Source: Dermatophilaceae bacterium | GTDB taxonomy: Bacteria; Actinomycetota; Actinomycetes; Actinomycetales; Dermatophilaceae | Reading direction: 5' to 3' | Assembly: GCA_013361975.1 (NCBI GenBank) | Contig: JABFXB010000276.1 | Span: 1 to 6,432 of the forward strand | DNA length: 6,432 nucleotides | The notes under the pieces: generated by a model | What the model was told of the DNA's origin: nothing | The model's database searches: none | Seen by the model: the letters and a program-made list of their open reading frames with translations, nothing else | In this document: positions 1 to 5,971 of the stretch, in pieces | Numbering within the stretch: position 1 is the stretch's first letter | Layout of the letters: each line of letters begins with the position of its first letter | Program-made: the position numbers and the translations under genes

Positions 1-912
1 CGCAACGCCGTCGTCGCCTTCGACCACGCCTACCACGGCCGCACCAACCTGACGATGGCCCTGACGGCCAAGAACATGCCGTACAAGCACCGGTTCGGGC
101 CGTTCGCCGGCGAGGTCTACCGCGCGCCGATGAGCTACCCGTTCCGCTGGCCCGGCGGCCCGGCCGACTGCGCCAAGGAGTCGTTCGACGTCTTCGTGCA
201 ACAGGTGCACGCCCAGGTGGGGGAGGAGAACCTCGCCGCCGTCATCCTCGAGCCGATCCAGGGCGAGGGCGGGTTCATCGTCCCCGCAGCGGGATTCGTC
301 AAGCAGGTCGCCGAGTGGTGCCGCGACAACGGCATCGTCTTCATCGCCGACGAGGTGCAGACCGGCTTCTGCCGCACCGGCGACTGGTTCGCCAGCGAGC
401 ACGAGGACGTCGTGCCCGACCTCATCACCACCGCCAAGGGCATGGCCGGCGGCCTGCCGCTCGCCGGCGTCACCGGCCGCGCCGAGATCATGGACTCCGT
501 CCACGGCGGCGGGCTCGGTGGCACCTACGGCGGCAACCCCGTCGCCTGCGCCTCGGCCCTCGGCGCCATCGAGACGATGAAGGCCGACGACCTCTGCGGC
601 CGCGCCAGGCAGATCGAGGCGCTGTTCAAGCCCCGCCTCGAGGCGCTCGCCGCACAGTACCCGCAGATCGGCGACGTGCGCGGCCGCGGCGCGATGCTCG
701 CCGTCGAGCTCGTCAACGGCGAGGGTGACCTCACGCCGAACGCCGCGCTCACCGGCGCCGTCAACAAGGCCTGCCACGCGGCGGGTCTGGTCACGCTGAC
801 GTGCGGCACCTACGGCAACGTGTTCCGCTTCCTGGCGCCGCTCGCCGCGAGCGACGACCTGCTCTCCGAGGGCCTCGACATCTTCGAGAAGGCCTTCGCC
901 GAGTCCGTCTGA
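1..912 (+). CDS. gabT: 4-aminobutyrate aminotransferase (GabT), 5'-truncated
   Basis: Class-III, PLP-dependent aminotransferase that moves the amino group of GABA to 2-oxoglutarate, giving succinic semialdehyde and glutamate; cytosolic. The frame is open from base 1, so the gene starts upstream. 303 codons are present of about 420-450 in the family, and the N-terminal third is missing. Visible in window codons: YHGRT at 11-15 (the aromatic/Gly pair stacking on PLP), EPIQGEGG from codon 84, IADEVQTG with the PLP-nitrogen Asp at 117 (bases 349-351), TTAKG with the Schiff-base Lys at 146 (436-438), and GGTYGGNP with the phosphate-binding Thr at 175. The motif set and the stretch around GMAGGLPLAGVTGRAEIMD fit actinobacterial GabT better than ornithine or acetylornithine aminotransferases; other omega-amino acids could also be substrates. 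The frame ends in TGA, 47 nt from a convergent gene. A succinic semialdehyde dehydrogenase partner is not in the window. The family call is seen directly; substrate is inferred from similarity. Confidence 0.93.
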   Translation, partial: RNAVVAFDHAYHGRTNLTMALTAKNMPYKHRFGPFAGEVYRAPMSYPFRWPGGPADCAKESFDVFVQQVHAQVGEENLAAVILEPIQGEGGFIVPAAGFVKQVAEWCRDNGIVFIADEVQTGFCRTGDWFASEHEDVVPDLITTAKGMAGGLPLAGVTGRAEIMDSVHGGGLGGTYGGNPVACASALGAIETMKADDLCGRARQIEALFKPRLEALAAQYPQIGDVRGRGAMLAVELVNGEGDLTPNAALTGAVNKACHAAGLVTLTCGTYGNVFRFLAPLAASDDLLSEGLDIFEKAFAESV

Positions 913-942
913 ACGGGACCGGTGACGCACTCTCCCGTCCCG
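913..942. terminator. Possible weak bidirectional hairpin between convergent genes
   Basis: The 47-nt gap between the gabT stop and the convergent DUF559 gene holds mutually exclusive short stems. ACGGGA (913-918) can pair with TCCCGT (933-938), or CGGGAC (914-919) with GTCCCG (937-942). There is no T-run on either strand. The position suits a shared terminator of the U-less actinobacterial kind, but six-base stems are common by chance at this GC content. Confidence 0.22.
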
Positions 943-959
943 CAGGGAACGGCTGGTGC

Positions 960-1925
960 TCAGGCAGAAGCCTCGAACGCGTCAGCCTGCGTCATCAGTC
1001 CCTGCTCCACGCCGTCGGGCGCGCCCCGGCGACGCACCGTCCTCTCGATCACACGTGCGACCCAGGCCGGGCGCAGCATCACCTGTTCCCAGGTGAACCG
1101 CAGCACGAGCCAGCCGCGGGCGACGAGTTCGTCGTAGCGCTCGCAGTCGCGGGTCAGCGCCGCCCGCTCGCCGTGGAAGTCGAAGCTGTCGGCCTCGAGC
1201 ACGATGCCGAGGGCCTCATCGGCGAGGTCGACCCGGGCGTAGAAGTCGTCATAGCGGATCCGGTGCTGCGGCTCCCACGTCGCGTTGTCGACGCCGAGCG
1301 CGATCGCGCGCAGCACCGACTCGAACGGGTTGGCCGCCTTTGCCGTGGCGTACCGCGCGACTCGAAGCACCCTGGCCCGGTGTCGCGGCCCCAGGGCTGC
1401 CGTGGCCGCGACCACGATCCGCCGGGGCAGCCCCGCCCGCAGGGCAGAGTCGAAGACCGACAGCGCCTCGTCGAAGGGCAGGTCGAGGCAGCAGTCGATC
1501 ACCGTCCGGATCGGGGTCGTGGCCCATCCATCCGACACCTCCGTCGCGGCCAATGTCCTGCGGTGCACGGTCGCAACGCCCTCGGCGCTGGCCCGCAGCT
1601 TGCGCCCTGTCGGGATCGTGACGTCGGGCAGGGCCGGCACCGTCTTGACCTTCCAGCCCCAGTGCACGGCCGCTGTGCGGTGGCTCGCGACGCCGGCCAG
1701 CCGCCCGGCCGCCACCCGTCCGTGGTGCGCGCTGGGCAGGGCGTAGATGCCGTTTCCCGGGTGCAGGACCAGCCCGGCTGCGACGGCGCGACCGATGAGC
1801 CGCCAGGGCACGGCACGTCGCAGCTCGCGCCAGGTGCAGGTCCCGCCGAGGCGACCCACGGCGGTGGCGACATCGGCCGTCGAGCGACCGTGTCGGGAAC
1901 GGAGTGAGGTCTGGTGCGCGGTCAT
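960..1925 (-). CDS. DUF559 / Vsr-like endonuclease-fold protein with AbiEi-like N-terminus
   Basis: 321 aa from an ATG. Residues 14-63 resemble the winged-helix region often annotated as type IV toxin-antitoxin AbiEi-like (VGRLGGTCTWRELRRAV, then GLVLHPGNGIYALP). Residues 80-200 are the middle region usual for this actinobacterial family (SHRTAAVHWGW, DVTIPTGR, TPIRTVIDCC). Residues 200-297 are the DUF559 domain, related to very-short-patch-repair/PD-(D/E)XK nucleases: NPFESVLR (E202), VDLAD (D233), VLEADSFDFHG (E244, D246, H251), RDCERYDELVARGW (D260, R263, W272) and VLRFTWE. The putative metal-binding acidic residues are all present, so the domain looks intact. Function is unknown; a DNA-related role is inferred from the fold. 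A GTG at 2057 would add 44 residues, but that extension covers a hairpin and reads unlike the family, so I prefer ATG 1925. No Shine-Dalgarno precedes it. No cognate AbiEii-type toxin gene is adjacent. The gene is separated from the SGNH hydrolase gene by 188 bp and is probably monocistronic. Confidence 0.82.
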   Translation of the reverse strand: MTAHQTSLRSRHGRSTADVATAVGRLGGTCTWRELRRAVPWRLIGRAVAAGLVLHPGNGIYALPSAHHGRVAAGRLAGVASHRTAAVHWGWKVKTVPALPDVTIPTGRKLRASAEGVATVHRRTLAATEVSDGWATTPIRTVIDCCLDLPFDEALSVFDSALRAGLPRRIVVAATAALGPRHRARVLRVARYATAKAANPFESVLRAIALGVDNATWEPQHRIRYDDFYARVDLADEALGIVLEADSFDFHGERAALTRDCERYDELVARGWLVLRFTWEQVMLRPAWVARVIERTVRRRGAPDGVEQGLMTQADAFEASA

Positions 1926-1931
1926 GGCCCG

Positions 1932-1937
1932 AGAATG
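1932..1937 (-). promoter_or_regulatory. Candidate -10 element for the DUF559 gene (leaderless geometry)
   Basis: Read on the minus strand, the hexamer is CATTCT, sharing the second-position A and last-position T of TANNNT. Six bases separate it from the ATG at 1925, so transcription starting about 7 nt downstream would begin at the start codon. No purine-rich ribosome-binding site precedes this ATG. No recognisable -35 is seen. The first T of the motif is missing, so support is modest. Confidence 0.3.
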
Positions 1938-2048
1938 GTGCCGCCCGGGCGACGTGTGCCCGACTTCTCCACAGGCTTGGCAGGCGGGACCGGCGACGCA
2001 CCTTCGCGGTCGGGCGAACGCGCGACCGTGCTCGACAGCAGCCACCCA

Positions 2049-2077
2049 TCGGGGCACGGTGCGTCATTCGTCCCCGA
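2049..2077 (-). terminator. GC-rich hairpin downstream of the ung/SGNH-hydrolase unit
   Basis: TCGGGG (2049-2054) pairs with CCCCGA (2072-2077). The stem continues with ACG (2056-2058) against CGT (2069-2071), giving nine base pairs with one bulged base (C2055) and a 10-nt loop. It lies about 37 nt beyond the stop of the SGNH hydrolase gene on the minus strand. No T-run follows, as is common in actinobacterial terminators, so the call rests on stem strength and position. A second stem, CGGTCG/CGACCG (2007-2012 with 2023-2028), lies further downstream and could act with it. Confidence 0.38.
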
Positions 2078-2113
2078 AGGCCGCCCAGGTATGCCGGCGG
2101 GCTGGGTTCAAGT

Positions 2114-2932
2114 TCAGTCGAGCGGTGTCACGTCGGGCCGTTTCGCCTGCCGCTGGTCACCGGAGGAGCGACCGGTCAGCCGTCGGTGCACCCACGGGCC
2201 GACGTACTCCTTGGCCCACTGCGCGTTCGCCTGCAGTGCCTCGCGCCGGCCGATCGGGGGAGCCGGGTCGAGCGGGACAGCCCAGTCGGTCTCGGCGGGG
2301 GTGTGCCCCAGGGCCTCGAGCGCGGCCAGTGACACCCGTCGGTGGCCCTCGGTCGTCATGTGGATGCGGTCCTCGGCCCACATTCGCCAGTCGCGCAGGG
2401 CGTGCAGGCCCCACTGGTCGATGACGTGGGCGCCGTTGCGCCGCGCGATGCTCCAGATGTTGGCCGTGTGGATGGCAGCACGACCGCGAGTCGCCTTGAC
2501 CAGCGGGGCATCTGCGGGGTCGACGGGTGTCGCCATCAACACGTCGGCACCGGTGGCGCGGATGCGCGCCACGGCTGCCTCGAGCCGGGCCGCCAACCCG
2601 TCGAGGTCGGCCTTGGGCCGGAGGATGTCGTTGCCGCCACCCACGATGCTGACGAGGTCGGGCTGCAGTGCCAGTGCGTCCTCGAGCTGCGGCCCGACGA
2701 CGTCGGCGAGCTTGCGACCGCGGACGGCGAGGTTGGCGTAGCCGAAGTCGAGCCCGTGGCTGCGGGCGATCTCCGACAGGTGGGCCGCGAGCCGGTCTGC
2801 CCAGCCGGCGAACTCGCCGTCGTGGCCGAACGACGGGTCGTCGTCGCACATGCCCTCGGTGAAGGAGTCGCCGATGGCGACGAAGCGGGTCCAGACGGTG
2901 GGTCCGGCCCCGTCGGGCGCGGGCTGGGTCAT
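2114..2932 (-). CDS. SGNH/GDSL-family hydrolase (esterase/lipase-like)
   Basis: 272 aa, in the SGNH superfamily of serine esterases, lipases and acyl-hydrolases. Block I is FVAIGDSFTEG at 17-27 with nucleophile Ser23. Block II is around NLAVRGRKL with Gly72 in the oxyanion hole. Block III is GGGNDIL with Asn101. Block V is EDRIHMTTEGH with catalytic Asp188 and His191. All four blocks are intact, so it should be active; substrate unknown. There is no signal peptide or membrane segment, which suggests a cytosolic enzyme. After the domain (about residue 212) comes a roughly 60-residue tail containing a proline stretch, QWAKEYVGPWVHRRL and GRSSGDQRQAKRPD; from memory a tail of this kind recurs in actinobacterial relatives. 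The start is set by an ATGA overlap with the upstream ung stop (2929-2932), so the gene is probably co-transcribed and translationally coupled with ung. The reading frame stays open far upstream of this ATG, but that part is antisense shadow of ung and nagA. Confidence 0.88.
   Translation of the reverse strand: MTQPAPDGAGPTVWTRFVAIGDSFTEGMCDDDPSFGHDGEFAGWADRLAAHLSEIARSHGLDFGYANLAVRGRKLADVVGPQLEDALALQPDLVSIVGGGNDILRPKADLDGLAARLEAAVARIRATGADVLMATPVDPADAPLVKATRGRAAIHTANIWSIARRNGAHVIDQWGLHALRDWRMWAEDRIHMTTEGHRRVSLAALEALGHTPAETDWAVPLDPAPPIGRREALQANAQWAKEYVGPWVHRRLTGRSSGDQRQAKRPDVTPLD
2929..2932 (-). other. ATGA stop/start overlap (ung / SGNH hydrolase)
   Basis: On the minus strand the four bases read ATGA: the ATG starts the SGNH hydrolase and the TGA stops ung. 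This is the classic geometry for translational coupling by terminating ribosomes that reinitiate, and it fixes the hydrolase start. Confidence 0.85.
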
Positions 2933-3612
2933 GTCAGCCTCCAGTCGATGGGGGTGGCGCCCTGCTGGGCGAGCAGGTCGTTGGTGCGGCTGAAGGGTCG
3001 GGACCCGAAGAACCCGGAGCGCGCCGACAGCGGCGACGGGTGCGCGGACTCGATGCGCGGCACGCCTCCCAGCATCGGGGCGAGCGACTGCGCCTGCCGC
3101 CCCCAGAGGATCGCGACCAGTGGGCCGCCGCGCCCGGCCAGAGCCGAGATGGCTTGTGCCGTAACGGTTTCCCAACCCTTGCCCTGATGGCTGGCAGAGC
3201 GCCCTGGCTGCACCGTGAGCACCCTGTTGAGCAGCATGACACCGCGTTCGAACCACGGCGTCAGGTCGCCGTTGGCCGGAGTCGCCAGCCCGAGGTCGGT
3301 GCCGAGCTCCTGGTAGATGTTCTGCAGCGACCTCGGCACCGGGCGCACGTCGGGCGCGACGCTGAAGCTGAGCCCCACCGGGTGGCCGGTCGTCGGGTAG
3401 GGGTCCTGACCGACCACGAGCACCCGCACGTCGGGCAGCGGCAGAGAGAAGGCTCGCAGCACGTTCTCGCCCGACGGCAGGTAGCCGCGTCCGGCAGCGA
3501 CCTCGGCGCGCAGGAACTCGCCCAGCCGCGTGATGGTGTCGGCGACCGGCTCGAGGGCGGGCACCCACGTGGGGTGGACGAGCTCGGAAAGGGGTCGCGC
3601 CGGCACGGCCAC
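2929..3612 (-). CDS. ung: Uracil-DNA glycosylase, family 1
   Basis: Removes uracil from DNA (from cytosine deamination or dUTP incorporation), starting base-excision repair; a cytosolic monomer. 227 aa, normal for family 1. Motifs: GENVLRAF at 48-55; the water-activating loop GQDPYP at 68-73 with catalytic Asp70; the uracil-pocket aromatic Phe83 in LSFSV; GVMLLNRVLTV at 124-134 with uracil-specific Asn129; ILWG at 168-171; and the minor-groove loop HPSPLSARSGFFG at 191-203 with His191. The end, TPIDWRL, is typical of the family. The N-terminus (ARPLSELVHPTW) is family-like. Start GTG 3612 is chosen as the first in frame; a second GTG at 3606 is equally possible, and neither has a Shine-Dalgarno. 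Its TGA overlaps the ATG of the SGNH hydrolase gene, making a two-gene unit. It is divergent from nagA with 38 bp between. Nothing essential is missing. Confidence 0.97.
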   Translation of the reverse strand: MAVPARPLSELVHPTWVPALEPVADTITRLGEFLRAEVAAGRGYLPSGENVLRAFSLPLPDVRVLVVGQDPYPTTGHPVGLSFSVAPDVRPVPRSLQNIYQELGTDLGLATPANGDLTPWFERGVMLLNRVLTVQPGRSASHQGKGWETVTAQAISALAGRGGPLVAILWGRQAQSLAPMLGGVPRIESAHPSPLSARSGFFGSRPFSRTNDLLAQQGATPIDWRLT

Positions 3613-3618
3613 ACGCTA
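3613..3618 (-). promoter_or_regulatory. Candidate -10 element for ung
   Basis: Minus-strand TAGCGT fits TANNNT and directly abuts GTG 3612. Transcription about 7 nt downstream would begin at or near the second in-frame GTG (3606), which would make that GTG a leaderless start and shorten Ung by two residues. About 17 bp upstream is TTCTGT (3636-3641), a poor -35. This is inference from one hexamer. Confidence 0.28.
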
Positions 3619-3636
3619 CCGCTGCCTGTTGTGCGA

Positions 3637-3642
3637 CAGAAT
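3637..3642 (+). promoter_or_regulatory. Candidate -10 element for nagA (leaderless geometry)
   Basis: CAGAAT on the plus strand keeps the key A2, A5 and T6 of TATAAT and ends 8 nt before the nagA ATG, so a transcript would begin at or next to the start codon. No Shine-Dalgarno is present in the preceding bases (GACAGAATCGACCCCG). The upstream -35 region would overlap the ung -10 candidate. No clear operator for a GntR-type regulator of amino-sugar use is visible in the 38-bp gap. Confidence 0.33.
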
Positions 3643-3650
3643 CGACCCCG

Positions 3651-4817
3651 ATGAACCTCTCGCTGCGTGGTCCAGCCCTCGTCGGCGACGCCGTGCTGCC
3701 CGACGTGCTCGTTCGCGTCGAGGGCGAGCACATCGCTGCGGTCGCCCCGATCGAGCCGGGCACCGAGCCGCCCGGCGGGGCCCGCGCGGCCGAACGGGTG
3801 GGCGGGACGATGCTGCCGGCATACGTCGACCTCCACTGCCACGGCGGCGGCGGTTTCGCCTTCACCGACCTCGACGACGAGGCCGCCGCGTCGGCAGCGC
3901 GGCACCACCACGAGCACGGTTCGACGAGCCTGCTCGCAAGTCTCGTCACGATGAGCCCGCGCGACCTCGAGCGTGGCGTCGCGATCCTGGCCGAGCTCTG
4001 CGACGACGGCCTCGTCGACGGCATCCACCTCGAGGGGCCGTGGCTTGCCGAGGCGCGCTGCGGCGCGCACGACCCGACGCTCCTGCGCGACCCGTCGCTC
4101 GCCGAGGTCGAGCGACTCCTCGCCCTCGGCCGGGGGCACGTGCGGCAGGTGACGCTCGCACCCGAGCGCGACCACGGGCTCGACCTCGTCCACTGGCTGA
4201 CGTCGGCCGACGTGCACGCCGCCGTCGGTCACACGACGGCATCGTTCGCCCTGGTCGAGCAGGCGGTCGCAGCGGGCGCCGACCTGGCCACCCACCTCTT
4301 CAACGGCATGGACCCGTGGCACCACCGCGAGCCGGGCGCCGCCCCGGCACTGATGCGTGCGGCCGCCCGTGGTCACGTGACGGTCGAGCTCATCGCCGAC
4401 GGCGCCCACCTGTCCGACGACACCGTGCGCACCGTCCTCGACCTCGTCGGTGCCGACCACGTCGCCTTCGTCTCCGACGCCATGGCGGCCGCCGGGATGG
4501 GCGACGGCGCCTACGTCCTCGCGGGCCTCCCGGTCGTCGTCGACCGCGGAGTCGCGCGCCTGCGCGGCGACGCCGACAGCACCGCGCCCGGGACGATCGC
4601 CGGCGGCACCAGCCACGTCGGTGACATCGTCGCGCGGGCGGTCGGCACGGGTGTCCCGCTCGCGTATGCCGTCCGCCCCGCCACCCGCACGCCCGCGCGC
4701 GTCCTGGGGCTGTCCGACCGCGGCTCGATCGCGGCCGGCTCGCGTGCCGACCTCGTGGTCGTCGACGAGTCGGCACGGCCCACGGCGGTCATGCGCCGCG
4801 GCACGTGGACGTCGTGA
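3651..4817 (+). CDS. nagA: N-acetylglucosamine-6-phosphate deacetylase
   Basis: Metal-dependent amidohydrolase that removes acetate from GlcNAc-6-phosphate to give glucosamine-6-phosphate, feeding glycolysis (through NagB) or cell-wall precursor recycling; cytosolic. 388 aa, full length. A short N-terminal beta segment (1-55) precedes a TIM barrel. Motifs: VDLHCHGGGG with His62/His64; GIHLEGPWL with Glu128; RCGAHDP at 136-142; VGHTTA with His194; ATHLFNGM with His215 and Asn218; IADGAHL at 248-254; VSDAMAAAGMGDG with catalytic Asp276; GTIAGG at 314-319. The C-terminal SIAAGSRADLVVVD is the typical closing beta segment. Both HxH histidines are present, so a two-metal site is possible, whereas E. 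coli NagA uses one metal. Cys137 lies in the substrate-loop region. Start ATG 3651 lacks a Shine-Dalgarno. The gene is divergent from ung and ends 4 bp before a convergent gene; no nagB, PTS or regulator gene is in the window. Confidence 0.95.
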   Translation: MNLSLRGPALVGDAVLPDVLVRVEGEHIAAVAPIEPGTEPPGGARAAERVGGTMLPAYVDLHCHGGGGFAFTDLDDEAAASAARHHHEHGSTSLLASLVTMSPRDLERGVAILAELCDDGLVDGIHLEGPWLAEARCGAHDPTLLRDPSLAEVERLLALGRGHVRQVTLAPERDHGLDLVHWLTSADVHAAVGHTTASFALVEQAVAAGADLATHLFNGMDPWHHREPGAAPALMRAAARGHVTVELIADGAHLSDDTVRTVLDLVGADHVAFVSDAMAAAGMGDGAYVLAGLPVVVDRGVARLRGDADSTAPGTIAGGTSHVGDIVARAVGTGVPLAYAVRPATRTPARVLGLSDRGSIAAGSRADLVVVDESARPTAVMRRGTWTS

Positions 4818-4821
4818 CCGC

Positions 4822-5868
4822 TCAGCGCCTCCGCAGCACCGCGAGCTGGCCGGCCGAGTGGATGAGGGGGCTGTTGTACGCGCCCGTCAGCTCGAAGCCA
4901 CGACGCTCGAACATCTCGATGATCCGGGCGGACGTCACGGGGTCGACGACGCCGACGCGGTTGCCGGACTTGACCGGCTTGCCGAGACGTGAGTTGAGCG
5001 ACACGGCCCACTGGACGCCGCGCGCGACGACGAGGTCGACGTAGTTCTCCACGACGTCCGGCTCCATCTCCTGGAACGAGAAGGAGTTCACGAAGACGTC
5101 GAACTCGCCGGTGAGGTCGGGCAACCGGTAGTTCGGCAGCACGGCGGAACCCACGACGTCGACGGGTCCGGTCGGCGCGACGCTCGCGTCATACACGGCG
5201 ACCCGGTCGCCGAAGAGCTCGCGCAGGTACCACGACGACACCGTGAGCAGCGGCGGGATGTCGACGTCGACGTAGACGGCGTCGGGGTCACGCGACAGGA
5301 GGAACTCGCCGAGCACCCCGAAGCCGCCGCCGATCTCGAGGAAGCGCTTCGGCGGCGCCGCGACGTGCCTGGACAGGGCGGCCATGCAGAGGGCGTAGTT
5401 GAGGTACGGCCGGGTCCAGCCGTGCGGTGCGTTGGTGAACCGGTAGTACTGGAACGGCGTGCCCACCTGGGACTCGCCGAAGCCGTCGAGGTCGCAGGGC
5501 CAGTTCGTCTGGTTCCAGGCGAGGCGCAGCGCGTCGAAGTCACGGCGCGCCTCGTGGGTGGCGACGAGCGCCGAGCGGATCCAGCCGGGCTGCGCATGGG
5601 GCAGGGAGGCGTGCACGGTGGCCATGACCTTGTCGATGACGGCATACGTGAAGCCGACGCCGTAGCGCGGGTAGAACCAGCTCGAGGCCGTCGGCCAGGA
5701 CTTGAACGACTCGAGCCCCCGCTTCTCCATGTCCGACAGGAGCGCGTCGAGGCCCGGGCCCCAGAAGCTCGTCGGGCGGTACAGGGAGTCCGTGCCGCGC
5801 AGCTCGTCGAGCGAGCGCTGCGTCATGGCGGACCAGTCGACCATCGTGGCTTCAGTCATGGGATGCAT
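4822..5868 (-). CDS. Putative sugar O-methyltransferase (SAM-dependent)
   Basis: 348 aa. An N-terminal helical region of about 170 residues, rich in aromatics (SSWFYPRYGVGFTYAVIDK at 62-80, TPFQYYRFTNAPHGWTRPYLNYA at 137-159), precedes a Rossmann SAM-binding domain. Motif I is FLEIGGGFGVLG at 176-187. The acidic end of the second strand is YVDVDIPP at 199-206. A motif IV-like FDVFVNSFSFQEM spans 256-268. This arrangement matches the family annotated as putative sugar O-methyltransferase (TIGR04371, from memory), whose members often sit in surface-glycan clusters; acceptor unknown. No signal peptide, so it should act in the cytosol on a nucleotide- or lipid-linked sugar. The start is uncertain: ATGs at codons 1, 4 and 9 (5868, 5859, 5844) all lack a strong ribosome-binding site. 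It stands without glycosyltransferases beside it, is convergent with nagA and divergent from the HAD gene. Codon use is like its neighbours. Confidence 0.78.
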   Translation of the reverse strand: MHPMTEATMVDWSAMTQRSLDELRGTDSLYRPTSFWGPGLDALLSDMEKRGLESFKSWPTASSWFYPRYGVGFTYAVIDKVMATVHASLPHAQPGWIRSALVATHEARRDFDALRLAWNQTNWPCDLDGFGESQVGTPFQYYRFTNAPHGWTRPYLNYALCMAALSRHVAAPPKRFLEIGGGFGVLGEFLLSRDPDAVYVDVDIPPLLTVSSWYLRELFGDRVAVYDASVAPTGPVDVVGSAVLPNYRLPDLTGEFDVFVNSFSFQEMEPDVVENYVDLVVARGVQWAVSLNSRLGKPVKSGNRVGVVDPVTSARIIEMFERRGFELTGAYNSPLIHSAGQLAVLRRR

Positions 5869-5971
5869 GTTGCCCGTCGTGGGCGCGCCATGGACACTGC
5901 GGGACGGGAAATGTCTGAATCAGCGGTGAATTCCTGCCGAACCGACCGGTATGCGGCCGCGAGGTAGCCTC

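Noticed and set aside
801..1907. 368-codon plus-strand open frame
   Set aside because: It lies antisense to the DUF559 gene and runs over the gabT end. The product is Arg/Pro/His-rich with no recognisable domain, a product of high third-position GC.
1926..2057. 44-residue N-terminal extension of the DUF559 protein from GTG 2057
   Set aside because: The extension contains the hairpin at 2049-2077 and a DnaA-box-like word, and does not resemble the family N-terminus that begins near ATG 1925.
2933..4024. Upstream part of the frame that continues the SGNH hydrolase to 636 codons
   Set aside because: The extra 364 codons are antisense to nagA and out of frame with ung, both clear genes. The real start is fixed by the ATGA overlap.
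3261..4616. 451-codon minus-strand frame across nagA and ung
   Set aside because: Low-complexity Val/Gly/Arg/Asp composition, antisense to intact nagA and in a wrong frame of ung.
3530..4624. 364-codon plus-strand frame overlapping nagA
   Set aside because: Extremely arginine-rich shadow of nagA in another frame; no domain signature.
5916..5931. TGAAT repeated with 11-bp spacing
   Set aside because: Two copies of a five-base word only; no third copy and no link to a recognisable promoter.
5945..5960. Palindromes ACCGGT (5945-5950) and GCGGCCGC (5953-5960)
   Set aside because: Short GC-rich palindromes are expected by chance here; they are not repeated elsewhere in the window and have no positional logic.
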